This document shows positions 31,654 to 41,393 of a stretch of DNA of 47,725 bases, piece after piece. The first letter of the stretch is position 1; each line of letters begins with the position of its first letter. Origin of the DNA: Nitrospiraceae bacterium (GTDB lineage: Bacteria > Nitrospirota > Thermodesulfovibrionia > Thermodesulfovibrionales > UBA6898); NCBI GenBank assembly GCA_020347665.1, contig CP070737.1:2011081-2058805 (forward strand). The letters run 5' to 3'. Made by a program: the position numbers and the translations under genes. Below the pieces are notes generated by a model. That model was not told where the DNA came from. It ran no database searches and was given only the letters and a program-made list of their open reading frames with translations.

Positions 31654-32781
31654 ATGTATCAATCCCTGTATATTCATATTCCGTTCTGCATGAGTAAATG
31701 TATGTATTGCGATTTTCTTTCAGTAACGTATTCAGAATCGCTGGCCACAGTTTATGTGGATGCATTATGCAAAGAGCTCGTGCTCAAAAGTGATGGTGCC
31801 GACAGACTGGAAACAGTATATATAGGAGGCGGGACCCCTTCCATGCTTTCTGAAGAATGCTTCATAAAGCTGTTTCAGTTCATGAAAAGACATTTTTCAT
31901 TTTCGTCGAGGCCTGAAATCACTGTTGAGATAAATCCGGGAACCTTAGACAGATCCAAATCTGATATGCTGCGCGCTCTGGGAATAAACAGGATCAGCAT
32001 TGGTGCCCAATCCTTTGACGACGGTGAACTTGCCAGCCTCGGACGAAGCCATCGATCGTCTGATACTCTCACAGCCATCAATCTGCTGAGAGCATCCGGC
32101 TTCGAGAATATATCGATTGATCTGATTTATGGGATACCGATGCAAACTCTCCGCGGCTGGAAGAAAACGATCGCTAAAACAACTGAACTTTCTTTGTCTC
32201 ATGTATCAGCTTATGAACTGACTCCGGCAATGAATACAAAGCTTTATGACCACATAAAAGCAAATCTGATTGCCCTGCCCGATGAACAGAATATTCTTGA
32301 CATGTACCATTACACGATTGAACGGTTAACTGCCAGTCGTTTTCAGCATTACGAAATATCGAATTTTGCCATGCCTGATTTCAGGTGCGCCCACAATCTC
32401 AACTACTGGGACAGGGGGCAGTATGCAGGCATAGGAGCTGGAGCGCATTCCTTTCTATCGGGCACCCGATTTAAAAACACTGATAATATCCGGTCCTATA
32501 TCACATGCATAACCAGCGGCACAATTCCTCAGTCAGAATCTGCCGAGCTGAATAAATCCGAGCACATAAAAGAGCATATTTTTCTTGGTTTGCGAAAAAG
32601 GGAAGGACTTAACATACGTGGGATAAACTTGTCTGACTATCCTGTGGTCGAAGCGTGCAGTGAATTCTTTGATAGTGGATTCATGGAAATGGACATGGAT
32701 TCAATTAGATTGACAGGAAAGGGACTTCCCGTGGCAAATACAATCATCGTAAGGATAATAGAAAAACTTGACCTCGGTTAA
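31654..32781 (+). CDS. hemW: Radical SAM heme chaperone HemW
   Basis: The 375-residue protein begins with SLYIHIPFCMSKCMYCDF, the extended CxxxCxxC motif plus the Cys-aromatic typical of HemW and HemN. YIGGGTPSML and EINPGTLDR follow for SAM and substrate binding. The C-terminal HemW domain (about 290-375) is present, and KSEHIKEHIFLGLRKREGL is typical. HemW binds heme and transfers it to respiratory proteins; it is often misnamed oxygen-independent coproporphyrinogen oxidase. It is monocistronic and convergent with yqgE. Confidence 0.92.
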   Translation: MYQSLYIHIPFCMSKCMYCDFLSVTYSESLATVYVDALCKELVLKSDGADRLETVYIGGGTPSMLSEECFIKLFQFMKRHFSFSSRPEITVEINPGTLDRSKSDMLRALGINRISIGAQSFDDGELASLGRSHRSSDTLTAINLLRASGFENISIDLIYGIPMQTLRGWKKTIAKTTELSLSHVSAYELTPAMNTKLYDHIKANLIALPDEQNILDMYHYTIERLTASRFQHYEISNFAMPDFRCAHNLNYWDRGQYAGIGAGAHSFLSGTRFKNTDNIRSYITCITSGTIPQSESAELNKSEHIKEHIFLGLRKREGLNIRGINLSDYPVVEACSEFFDSGFMEMDMDSIRLTGKGLPVANTIIVRIIEKLDLG

Positions 32782-32897
32782 ACAGTGCATCTCAACCATG
32801 TATCTTTTTTAAGTAACCAGGCTGTATTCTGACCAAGATCCCTGAACGTTGCACTCCCTTCATCATCTCCTTGATACTGTCTCTGTTATCGGAACAA

Positions 32898-33455
32898 TCA
32901 TGCATTCCCGCTCCAGCTTACGAATCTGTTAAAGTCAATTCCGGCCAAGCGCGCTGCGCAGGCCCACCGCTCGTTGACCGGTGTACTGAAAATAATGGAA
33001 GTTTCAAAAGGAGCGATAATCCAGCTATCGAACATAATTTCCTCCTCTAATTGATTTGCATCCCAGCCGGCAAAGCCCAGTGAAAACATGAAATTTCTGG
33101 GACCTTTGCCGTTTGCAATATCTTGGAGAATTTCCCTGGATGCGGTGAGTGCAATCTTTTCAGATATTTTTATAGAAACATAGCGTTCATAGATCGGTGA
33201 ATACAGAACATATCCCTGCTCTGGTTTCACAGGACCTCCATAATAAACAGGGAGGTCTATAACACTGCTCTTGATATCAAACGAATCAAGCAGGGGACGA
33301 AAGCTGTTCATAAGCACCCTGTTAATAACCAAACCGAATGCGCCGTCTTCTGTATGATCACAGATGAGAATAACCGTTCTGCTGAAATGCGGGTCGTTCA
33401 GGCCCGGTGCTGCAATGAGAAACTTTCCTGACAAATTATCTACGGTAATATTCAT
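32898..33455 (-). CDS. YqgE/AlgH family protein (UPF0301)
   Basis: The 185-residue protein shows the family landmarks: GKFLIAAPGLNDPHFSRTVILICDH at the N-terminus, GAFGLVINR, YYGGPVKPEQGYVLYS and FSLGFAGWDANQLEEEI. The length is typical. The function is not well established; members are sometimes linked to alginate or general regulation, without an accepted mechanism. It converges with hemW across about 115 bases of non-coding DNA. Confidence 0.93.
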   Translation of the reverse strand: MNITVDNLSGKFLIAAPGLNDPHFSRTVILICDHTEDGAFGLVINRVLMNSFRPLLDSFDIKSSVIDLPVYYGGPVKPEQGYVLYSPIYERYVSIKISEKIALTASREILQDIANGKGPRNFMFSLGFAGWDANQLEEEIMFDSWIIAPFETSIIFSTPVNERWACAARLAGIDFNRFVSWSGNA

Positions 33456-33628
33456 TGTTATTGTTACACTATACCATAAAAGCCACTGATGATATTGAAT
33501 GCTTTAGGGGCAATGCATAAACCTGTATTGTTTAGGACGATCTCCGGGATGACAGTCAGGTGTCTGCTATTATAAGGAGCTTGCTTCTAAACTTGAAAAT
33601 GTCTCCCTTTTACAGTAATATTCTAGTC

Positions 33629-34837
33629 ATGCAGCATGTGGTACAGCACCTGATTCAGGGGAATAACTCAAAAATCATATTGGTTGTGCTTGACGGGCTT
33701 GGCGGCCTACCCACTGATGGCAAGACCGAGCTCGAAAATGCGCATACACCTCATATGGATGCACTTGCACGGAGTGCCGCATGCGGGCTGCATATACCGG
33801 TTTCATTCGGAATCACGCCTGGAAGCGGCCCGGGACATCTTGGGCTGTTCGGGTATGATCCACTGGAACATCAGATTGGCAGGGGTATTCTGGAAGCACT
33901 CGGTCTCGGTATGGAGGTAGGGAAGACTGATGTAGCAGTACGCTGCAATTATGCTACATATAGAGGTGGTATTATTACAGATAGAAGAGCCGAAAGAATA
34001 CCCACTGAAAAGAGCGGCTTATTAACAGAAAAATTACAGCATAACATCAGAAGAATTGACGATTGCGAAATCATTTTGGCTCCTGGAATGGAACACAGAT
34101 TCGCGGTCATATTCAGGTTTCCGGAACCGCTGTTCCCGGATGCAGCAGCAATTAATGATTCTGATCCTCAACAGGAAGGCAAACCCCCGCTACAGCTTGT
34201 TGGATCATCTCAGGCGGCTGAAAAAGTGGTATCGATTGCACAGCAGTTCCTGCATAAAGCCGCTGCTGTTCTGCAGAACGAGGATAAGGCTAACTACGTA
34301 CTGCTGAGGGGGTTTTCAGTAATTCCTCATCTTCTTTCTTTTTCCGAGGCGTACGGACTCAATGCCCTGGCCATCGCAAATTATCCTATGTACCGGGGAC
34401 TTGCCAAACTCGTCGGAATGACAGCACCTGATATCCATGGTACTGTTCAGGACGAAATAGATTATTTAAAAAAGCACTATAATAATTACGACTTTTTCTT
34501 CCTTCACATCAAGAAAGTCGACTCTTCTGGAGAGGACGGCAATTACGACAAAAAAACACTTAAAATTGAAGAAGCAGACAGATTGCTTCTTCAGATCATT
34601 GAGCTAAATCCTGAGGTGCTTGTCATTACCGGCGATCATTCAACTCCGTCTCAGCTGAAGTCACACAGCTGGCATCCGGTGCCATTCCTTATTAAATCTC
34701 CTTACGTGCTTGGCAATCTGTGCACTGCTTTTTCTGAACGTGAATGCCTCAAGGGGGAACTCGGTATACTGCGGACCATTCATCTTATGCCTTTGGCTCT
34801 TGCGAACGCTGGGCGATTGAAGAAATTCGGTGCCTAG
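33629..34837 (+). CDS. 2,3-bisphosphoglycerate-independent phosphoglycerate mutase, ApgM (archaeal) type
   Basis: The enzyme interconverts 3- and 2-phosphoglycerate in glycolysis and gluconeogenesis. The start at 33629 gives MQHVVQHLIQGNNSKIILVVLDGLGG, with the Asp of the metal site at the expected distance and 402 residues, the usual size. A GTG at 33560 and an ATG at 33599 are longer alternatives. GSGPGHLGLFGYDP (about residues 63-76) contains the phosphate-acceptor region, and VITGDHSTPSQLKSHSWHPVP near the end supplies the metal ligands Asp, His and His. The arrangement matches the alkaline-phosphatase-superfamily ApgM, not the larger GpmI. Its stop lies 22 bases before the next gene. Confidence 0.9.
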   Translation: MQHVVQHLIQGNNSKIILVVLDGLGGLPTDGKTELENAHTPHMDALARSAACGLHIPVSFGITPGSGPGHLGLFGYDPLEHQIGRGILEALGLGMEVGKTDVAVRCNYATYRGGIITDRRAERIPTEKSGLLTEKLQHNIRRIDDCEIILAPGMEHRFAVIFRFPEPLFPDAAAINDSDPQQEGKPPLQLVGSSQAAEKVVSIAQQFLHKAAAVLQNEDKANYVLLRGFSVIPHLLSFSEAYGLNALAIANYPMYRGLAKLVGMTAPDIHGTVQDEIDYLKKHYNNYDFFFLHIKKVDSSGEDGNYDKKTLKIEEADRLLLQIIELNPEVLVITGDHSTPSQLKSHSWHPVPFLIKSPYVLGNLCTAFSERECLKGELGILRTIHLMPLALANAGRLKKFGA

Positions 34838-34859
34838 TGTTAGTTATGAGTAACATGTG

Positions 34860-36281
34860 ATGAGTGATCAGACAAAGGATTCCTTGTCCCCTTCTTCCTG
34901 CGCTCCATATTCACAACCTGTCCTAATCGATACCCACTGCCACCTGGAAATGGAAGCGTTCGATAATGATCGGGATGCAGTTTTACAGCGCGCACGGAAT
35001 GCCGGTATTGAAGCAATAGTAACCGTCGGATCCGACTGTGAAAGCATCGAGAAAGGAATAAAACTATCTCAGGACTACGATTTTATCTATACGTCATGTG
35101 GCTTGCATCCGCATGAGGCCAGGGATTTCAGCGATAGCATTTATCATAAGTTCAAAGAATATGTTAAAAATGAAAAAGTAGTCGCAATCGGCGAAACCGG
35201 CCTGGATTATCATTACAACAACTCGCCAAGAAACGACCAGAGGGAAGTTTTTGTGAAACATATAATGCTGTCTCAGGAAACCGGCCTGCCTTTAATTATT
35301 CATAGCCGGGAAGCACAAGACGATACCATCCGCATACTGAGAGATGCAGATGTTAGCAGAGGTGTATTTCACTGTTTTTCAGGAGATGTCGATATGGCAG
35401 AAAAAGTCATGTCTCTCGGTTTTTATATCTCTCTAGCAGGACCGGTTACATTCAAAAAAGCCTCCATGTTAAAAGAGGTTGCGCGCCTTGTACCAGATGA
35501 TTATCTGCTCATTGAGACCGACGCACCCTATCTTGCGCCACTCCCGTATAGGGGAAAGAGAAATGAACCGTCATATTTACAGCACACGGTCAAACACGTT
35601 GCAGAACTCAGAAATATTAATTACGAAGATTTAGCCAGAATAACAACGCTTAATGCAAAGCGCGCTTTCGGCATAGGGGTCATATCTGAGAAAGCTGTAA
35701 TAGCGTATAAAATCAGGGACAGCCTCTATCTCAATATAACCAACAGATGCACAAACAAATGTTCCTTCTGTGTGAAGTTTCATACTGACTATGTCAAGGG
35801 CCATAAGCTCAGACTTGATCATGAACCAACTGAAGGCGAGATTAAAGAAGCCATTGGTAATCCTGCAGCATACAGGGAAGTCGTATTTTGCGGCTATGGC
35901 GAGCCACTTCAACGGCTTGACGTGGTCAAACATATTGCACAATGGGTCAAGAAAAAAGGCGGCACGGTACGAGTCAATACAAACGGTCACGCAAATTTGA
36001 TCCATAAAAAAAACATTGTTCCGGAGCTGAAAGGCATAGTGGACAGGATCTCAGTAAGTATGGATGCTCACGATGAAACAACGTATAACCGCATTTGCAG
36101 GCCCCTTTATGAAAATGCCTTTACAGCGGTGATCGACTTCATTCGATTGGCAAAGGAAATAATTCCCGAGGTCCAGATTACCGTTGTGAATCTTGAAGAC
36201 GTCAATATTGCACAGTGCAAAAGAATCGCTCAACAACTGGGCGTACCCTTCAGAATTCGTTCATTCAATGCAGTAGGGTAA
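34860..36281 (+). CDS. Fusion of TatD-family DNase and radical SAM domain
   Basis: The first 275 residues form a complete TatD metal-dependent hydrolase with DTHCHLE (His27, His29), ETGLDYHY (Glu113), IHSRE (His149), FHCFSG (His172) and IETDAPYLAP (Asp222). From about residue 285 a radical SAM domain begins, with LNITNRCTNKCSFC (Cys298, Cys302, Cys305), FCGYGEPLQRLD and VNTNGHANLI. The radical SAM part is about 190 residues and lacks auxiliary-cluster cysteines. Such fusions occur in anaerobes and are annotated as TatD-nuclease-associated radical SAM proteins, without a known reaction. The start uses ATG 34860 rather than the adjoining GTG at 34857. Both active sites look intact. Confidence 0.9.
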   Translation: MSDQTKDSLSPSSCAPYSQPVLIDTHCHLEMEAFDNDRDAVLQRARNAGIEAIVTVGSDCESIEKGIKLSQDYDFIYTSCGLHPHEARDFSDSIYHKFKEYVKNEKVVAIGETGLDYHYNNSPRNDQREVFVKHIMLSQETGLPLIIHSREAQDDTIRILRDADVSRGVFHCFSGDVDMAEKVMSLGFYISLAGPVTFKKASMLKEVARLVPDDYLLIETDAPYLAPLPYRGKRNEPSYLQHTVKHVAELRNINYEDLARITTLNAKRAFGIGVISEKAVIAYKIRDSLYLNITNRCTNKCSFCVKFHTDYVKGHKLRLDHEPTEGEIKEAIGNPAAYREVVFCGYGEPLQRLDVVKHIAQWVKKKGGTVRVNTNGHANLIHKKNIVPELKGIVDRISVSMDAHDETTYNRICRPLYENAFTAVIDFIRLAKEIIPEVQITVVNLEDVNIAQCKRIAQQLGVPFRIRSFNAVG

Positions 36282-36344
36282 ATGATCTTACCCAGTGCAT
36301 AAATGCTGTGTCGCTGAACATCTCATGATCTCTTTCACAGCATC

Positions 36345-36719
36345 TCATGGACTGTGTTTTCCGAGCGTCTCCTCGACCATACTAAGCAGTGCCTTCGGGC
36401 TAAATGGCTTGGTAATATACCGCGCTATACCGTATTGCAGTCCGAGCTTTTCATCTTCATCCTGACCTTTTGCGGTCAACATAAAAACAGGGATATTCTG
36501 AAGTTCCGAATCTTCTTTCAAAGTTTTACAGATTTCAATACCGCTGATCTCCGGCATCATCCAATCCAAAATAATGAGATCCGGTTTTTCTTTCCTGATA
36601 ACCTCGACCGCATCTCTGCTTTCTCTGAGCGCAACAACCATAATATTAGCTTTTTTAAGTTTATCCTCAATCATCATGAGAATGAACGGCTCATCATCTA
36701 TGACCATAACTTTATGCAT
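36345..36719 (-). CDS. Single-domain response regulator (CheY-like receiver)
   Basis: The ATG at 36719 gives MHKVMVIDDEPF, a normal receiver start; the frame extends upstream only inside the kinase gene. The 124-residue domain has the acidic pair in VIDDE, the phosphorylatable Asp in LIILDWMMPE and the conserved Lys in YITKPFS. There is no output domain. It overlaps the end of the large sensor kinase by 8 bases, so it is almost certainly its partner and receives phosphate from it. Its downstream target is not in the window. Confidence 0.93.
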   Translation of the reverse strand: MHKVMVIDDEPFILMMIEDKLKKANIMVVALRESRDAVEVIRKEKPDLIILDWMMPEISGIEICKTLKEDSELQNIPVFMLTAKGQDEDEKLGLQYGIARYITKPFSPKALLSMVEETLGKHSP

Positions 36720-39700
36720 CCTTCCCTCCACATGGAATCTGCAGAATAACATCCGTGCCCTTGCCTACCGTGCTTTCGATTTTCATAGTACCTCCATGCA
36801 TCGTTACAATTTCCTGGCATAATGAAAGACCAAGGCCTGTTCCCTTGACCTTGTCTCCATGTCTTCCTCTATAGAATCTCTCAGTGAGATGGCCGATATC
36901 TTCATCGGATATTCCCCATCCCGTGTCTGCCACGGTAATTTCGACCATATCACCCACTCTGTCAATTGATATATCAACACGACATCCATCATCAGAAAAC
37001 GTGAGCGCATTATCAACTATAACAAGTAACATTTCCCGCAATTTCTCTTCATCTACTATAAGATCCTCTTTAACATCAACCCGATGGTTAATAACCGCCT
37101 TCTTCTTCCTGACAACGGGCGAAAACGTTTTCTTAACCGTCTTTAACAAATGTCTGACATCCACGGGCCTCGGATGCATTCTTTCTTTTCCACTCTCTAT
37201 CTTTGCTATGCTCAGAAGTTCAGAAACCATATTGGACAGCCTGATGCCTTCGTCGAGAATCGTTTCGATATATTGTCTGGATTTCTCGGGTTCCATCCCG
37301 TCTTCAAGGATCATTTCTGACATGCCGACTATGGCAGACAGGGGAGTCCTGAACTGATGAGAAACAGATCGAATGATTTCAGTCTTAATTCTGTCGATAT
37401 TTTTTTCTTTGCTCATATCTCTTAAAACAAAAACAGCACCCGTAACAGATTGATCGGCATCAAGCACCGGATCACTGCTTATCTTGACAAACATTTTATC
37501 GCCGTATGTTGTTTCCAGTTCGCCATCCCTTCTGACACTCTTGCCCTGTAATGCTGTTACCAGACATTCATCAAGTGTTACACACATCATGTCATTTTCA
37601 TCACTAAAGTTCAAAAGATCGCATAGACTGAGTCCGATCGCACTTTTCATGGAAATATTCGAAATATCTGTAAAGGCCTTATTAATCGATACGGTCCTGC
37701 CGTTATGGTCAACCGTAATTATTGCATCTTGCACGCTGTTCAGGATCGTATCAGACAGGCCTGTTTTGGAAATAACCTCTCTATGCAATTCAGATCGCTG
37801 AACAGCAACGGTTAGAGAATTGACGACAATCTGGAGAAAATGAAGTTCTTCTTCCCTGAAAAGCCTCTTTGCGATGAAATACAGAGAACAGATTCCGACC
37901 GGCTTATGACCGCTAAGCATAGGTAATGAAAGGGCAGAGGTGTATAAACGCTCTCGTAACAGAGGGTTAATATAAAACTTCTCCTGGGTCAGCATATCAT
38001 GAACGAGTACCGGTGTTTTTCGTTCCAATGCATACCGTTCAAAGGAACGCGTATCGCTCGCATACATAATGGTGTCTTCATCGCCGGTATTCTCCGAAAC
38101 AGCGCGCAGGACAAGGTTGCCGTTTTTATCGTTCAGAAGCACCCAACAAAAATCAGCCCGGGTGAACTGCTTAATCAGTATCAATACCTGCGTCATGACA
38201 TCCCCGAGATTAACTATAGAGCCGAATTTCTCAGAGAGGGAAAGGAGCTGCGCATGCTCTTCCTCCCTGCGCTGCCGCTGAGTTTCATACAGGTCTCGCA
38301 TCTTTTCATAGAGTTTTACATTATCTACTGCAATACCGGTCATCTCGCCTATGGCGTGCAGTATACGCTCTTCTTCAACGGTAAATTCATATGCATGCAT
38401 ACTGAAGAGGCAGAAGACCCCGATAATTTTTTCCTTCCCCCTGATGGGAATACAGCAATACCCCCTGATACCAGAGTGTCTAAATAGTGAATCTTCTAAG
38501 CGCCGGTCTTTTGATAAATCGTTTATGGTAATGACCAGTCCGGTCACTGCAGCCTTGCCGGGCAGATCCTCACCGAGCCGCATCCTGCCATACTTCTTCA
38601 GATATTCCTCGGAAAGAGACCTGTGATACGCACAGCGCATATCCCTTTCTAAATCATCAATAAAGTATATACCGCCGCCGTCCATATGCAGCATGTCAAT
38701 AACCTTGTCAAGAACAGACGAAAAAATCTCTTCTGCCTTGAGAGACTGGCTGAGAATATGCGCTATGCTATTCAGCACGGACAGCTCCCTGTTTTTCCGA
38801 TTCATCTTTTTGCTATGCTCTACCCGTTCGGTAACATCCCTGTACAGTTCTATGACATTTGTAACATCACCAGCAGCATCTTTTATAGGAGTTGCAACAA
38901 TTTCATGATATTTTAATCCTGCTTTTGTTACATGTTTGTGTGTTGCAGTATAGGGATCGCCGGTTTTAAAAACCATCTGGGCAGGACAGTCGTACCCCCT
39001 AATCCAGCATGGCTGATCCAGATTATGTGCAATCTTGTAGCAGAAATCACCTTCCAGAGAACCTTCCAGATTTGAACGCGCGACCTGATTAGCCATCGTG
39101 ACCCGATAATCTCTGTCAATAACAAGCATTTCATCCTTTATACTATCCATTATTGTCTCAACATATTCTTTGGACCGCTTCAATTCATTCTTAAGCTCAC
39201 TTTGTTCCCTGAAATCTTTTAATATTCCGATCTTACCGACAATTTTATCCCCGGCATAGATAGGGGCTCCACTGATAAGCACAGGAAATAATAAACCTTT
39301 CTTAGTTATGACCTCAATTTCATACATTGAGGCGATTCCCTTCACCCTCTTTTCGTTCAGCTGTCGATACATCGTTAAGGCATTTTTTTCATCAAAAAAA
39401 TCATAAATAGAGGCGCCCAGGACTTCATCTTTCTCATAACCAAAAAGCCGCGTAAACGCAGGATTAATATCCGTGATATGATCATGTTCATCGACAACCC
39501 ACAGGGGATCCATCATTTCCCTGAAATATGTATCTTTTTTTTCGAGTTCCAGTGTTTTTGTTTTTAAGGTATCGGACATTTCGTTGAACGCTATGGTAAG
39601 ATCACCGATCTCATCGTCAGTAAGCACCTCGAGTTTCGTTTCGAACGTACCGTCCCGAATTGCCTCGGTACCGCGCTGGAGCTGTTTCAGCGATAAGAGT

Positions 39701-39963
39701 AGATTCCTCATAAAAAAGATTGAAAGGCCAAAGGCAAGAATTACCGTGTAAATGATATACGGTGTAGTTCCCTTGAAAAGATTGGATACGAACAACCGGT
39801 GTGCCTCCAGGACCTCTTGGCTCTGCGGTTGATCAAAAGACTCTTCCAGTTCAATCAGTTTGTTTACCTGAATAACAATCGTGTACGTATACGGTACTAG
39901 TATCATAGCGGCAAAAATGAGCAGGATGATCATCAGCTTATAAAAGATCTTTGTTTTAAACAT
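36712..39963 (-). CDS. Large membrane sensor histidine kinase with HAMP, three PAS and two GAF domains
   Basis: The 1083-residue kinase has two membrane helices (about 9-30 and 58-83) with only about 27 residues outside, so it is unlikely to sense an extracellular ligand by a large domain. A HAMP (about 85-140) is followed by PAS (about 145-255, with LWVVDEHDHITDINPAF), PAS (about 270-385), GAF (about 400-560), GAF (about 590-740) and PAS (about 750-870). HisKA carries SVSHQFRTPLSAIVG and the ATPase domain carries DNALTFSDDG and GTGLGLSLCQEI. The domain set suggests integration of several cytoplasmic redox or small-molecule signals. The second PAS contains several Cys (CYKIAHNLDQPCWIRGYDC), possibly a metal or redox site. 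Confidence 0.93.
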   Translation of the reverse strand: MFKTKIFYKLMIILLIFAAMILVPYTYTIVIQVNKLIELEESFDQPQSQEVLEAHRLFVSNLFKGTTPYIIYTVILAFGLSIFFMRNLLLSLKQLQRGTEAIRDGTFETKLEVLTDDEIGDLTIAFNEMSDTLKTKTLELEKKDTYFREMMDPLWVVDEHDHITDINPAFTRLFGYEKDEVLGASIYDFFDEKNALTMYRQLNEKRVKGIASMYEIEVITKKGLLFPVLISGAPIYAGDKIVGKIGILKDFREQSELKNELKRSKEYVETIMDSIKDEMLVIDRDYRVTMANQVARSNLEGSLEGDFCYKIAHNLDQPCWIRGYDCPAQMVFKTGDPYTATHKHVTKAGLKYHEIVATPIKDAAGDVTNVIELYRDVTERVEHSKKMNRKNRELSVLNSIAHILSQSLKAEEIFSSVLDKVIDMLHMDGGGIYFIDDLERDMRCAYHRSLSEEYLKKYGRMRLGEDLPGKAAVTGLVITINDLSKDRRLEDSLFRHSGIRGYCCIPIRGKEKIIGVFCLFSMHAYEFTVEEERILHAIGEMTGIAVDNVKLYEKMRDLYETQRQRREEEHAQLLSLSEKFGSIVNLGDVMTQVLILIKQFTRADFCWVLLNDKNGNLVLRAVSENTGDEDTIMYASDTRSFERYALERKTPVLVHDMLTQEKFYINPLLRERLYTSALSLPMLSGHKPVGICSLYFIAKRLFREEELHFLQIVVNSLTVAVQRSELHREVISKTGLSDTILNSVQDAIITVDHNGRTVSINKAFTDISNISMKSAIGLSLCDLLNFSDENDMMCVTLDECLVTALQGKSVRRDGELETTYGDKMFVKISSDPVLDADQSVTGAVFVLRDMSKEKNIDRIKTEIIRSVSHQFRTPLSAIVGMSEMILEDGMEPEKSRQYIETILDEGIRLSNMVSELLSIAKIESGKERMHPRPVDVRHLLKTVKKTFSPVVRKKKAVINHRVDVKEDLIVDEEKLREMLLVIVDNALTFSDDGCRVDISIDRVGDMVEITVADTGWGISDEDIGHLTERFYRGRHGDKVKGTGLGLSLCQEIVTMHGGTMKIESTVGKGTDVILQIPCGGKDA

Positions 39964-40124
39964 CAGAAAAAAGCCCGAAAAAACATAATTTTATAGGGAT
40001 CATACATCTGGGATGGCATGAATGGTAGTGCAAATCATCCGAACCTGTATTCTATCTTTGATGTGTTGCATTGTGTATTATGCTCAGATTTACCGAGACA
40101 CATAAAATCTTTCCAAGATTATTT

Positions 40125-41393
40125 CTAGCCTGCTTTATCTGCGAGAAAATCATATATCCCGGATAAGGAGATCAGACCCTGTGAAGCATCTGAAAGCTTT
40201 TTCCACTGCACGTTTCCTGAATCGATCTCCTTATCACCGATAACAAAAACATATCGTGCTGATACTTTATCAGCACGTCTCATCTGGCTTTTTAACGAAG
40301 CCTCCGGGTCTCCCAGTTCCACCCAGAATCCCTTTGTCCTCAAATCATCCGCAATCAGGATACCTTTTCTGCATGCCTGCTCTCCCAGTAATGAAATGAA
40401 AGCATCCGGCGACGGTAGCGCTGACGCACCAGATCTATTCAATAGTTCAACAATCCTTTCCATCCCTGCAGCAAATCCGATAGCCGGGGTATCAGGCCCT
40501 CCAAATTCTTTCACGAGGTCGTCATATCTCCCTCCGGCGACAACGGCATTCTGTGCACCAAGATCCTTGCTCGTAATCTCAAAGATCGTCCGGGTATAAT
40601 AGTCAAGACCCCTGACCATTTCCGGATTAACATTATAGGTAATTCCGAAATTCCTGAGCGTTGCCTGGAAACGTTCAAAGTGAGATTCACAGTCACAGCA
40701 GTGATGATCGGTTACCCGGGGGGCCTCCTTTCTGACAGCAGTACATCCGGCAACTTTACAGTCAAGTATTCTGAGCGGGTTGACTGTATATCTTCTTTTA
40801 CAGTCAACACAGAGTTGAACCCGTTTGTCCGAGAAAAAGTCGAGGAGTGCCGTTTTATACGCAGGCCTGCACTGCTTACATCCTATGGAATTCACCTCTA
40901 TGCTGAGATCACTGAGATGAAGTCGTTCGAGAAAATGCCTGAGCATCGAAAGCATTTCTGCATCCATCCATGGATATGCTGCTCCGAAAACTTCAGCCCC
41001 TATCTGATAAAACTGCCTGAGACGCCCGGACTGAGGCCTTTCATACCGGAACATCGGTCCGGAGTAATAATACTTCTGTGGTGACGGCAGTGTGTAAAGG
41101 TGATGTTCCACATAACTCCGCACAACGGATGCGGTTCCTTCTGGTCGAAGCGTAACACTTCTTCCGGCCTTGTCATTGAATGTATACATCTCTTTTTCCA
41201 CAATGTCCGTGTTTTCTCCGATGCTCCTTGTAAAAAGATCAGTTGTCTCTGCAATCGGTGGTCGTATCGGCCGGTATCCATACGCAGTAAAAATTTCTTC
41301 AGCCGTTTCTTCGGTCTTTTTCCAAAGGTAACTATTGGGTGGAAGGACATCCTGCATTCCCTTTAAGGCTTTATATTCCCTGGATGAACTCAC
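40125..41393 (-). CDS. hisS: Histidyl-tRNA synthetase
   Basis: The 422-residue class II enzyme shows motif 2 in YYYSGPMFRYERPQSGRLRQF, the HisA segment GLDYYTRTIFEI and motif 3 in AIGFAAGMERIVEL, with the C-terminal anticodon-binding domain (about 325-422). It has an additional Cys-rich insertion, CKQCRPAYKTALLDFF and CVDCKRRYTVNPLRILDC, as in many Gram-positive and deep-branching bacterial HisRS. It overlaps divIVA by 4 bases and is the last gene of a minus-strand run. Confidence 0.96.
   Translation of the reverse strand: MSSSREYKALKGMQDVLPPNSYLWKKTEETAEEIFTAYGYRPIRPPIAETTDLFTRSIGENTDIVEKEMYTFNDKAGRSVTLRPEGTASVVRSYVEHHLYTLPSPQKYYYSGPMFRYERPQSGRLRQFYQIGAEVFGAAYPWMDAEMLSMLRHFLERLHLSDLSIEVNSIGCKQCRPAYKTALLDFFSDKRVQLCVDCKRRYTVNPLRILDCKVAGCTAVRKEAPRVTDHHCCDCESHFERFQATLRNFGITYNVNPEMVRGLDYYTRTIFEITSKDLGAQNAVVAGGRYDDLVKEFGGPDTPAIGFAAGMERIVELLNRSGASALPSPDAFISLLGEQACRKGILIADDLRTKGFWVELGDPEASLKSQMRRADKVSARYVFVIGDKEIDSGNVQWKKLSDASQGLISLSGIYDFLADKAG

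Noticed and set aside
32792-32905. A 37-codon minus-strand ORF (MHDCSDNRDSIKEMM to LKKIHG) overlapping the end of the yqgE-like gene.
   Set aside because: It has no ribosome binding site, no recognisable family and lies in the convergent gap after hemW; it could be chance or a remnant.
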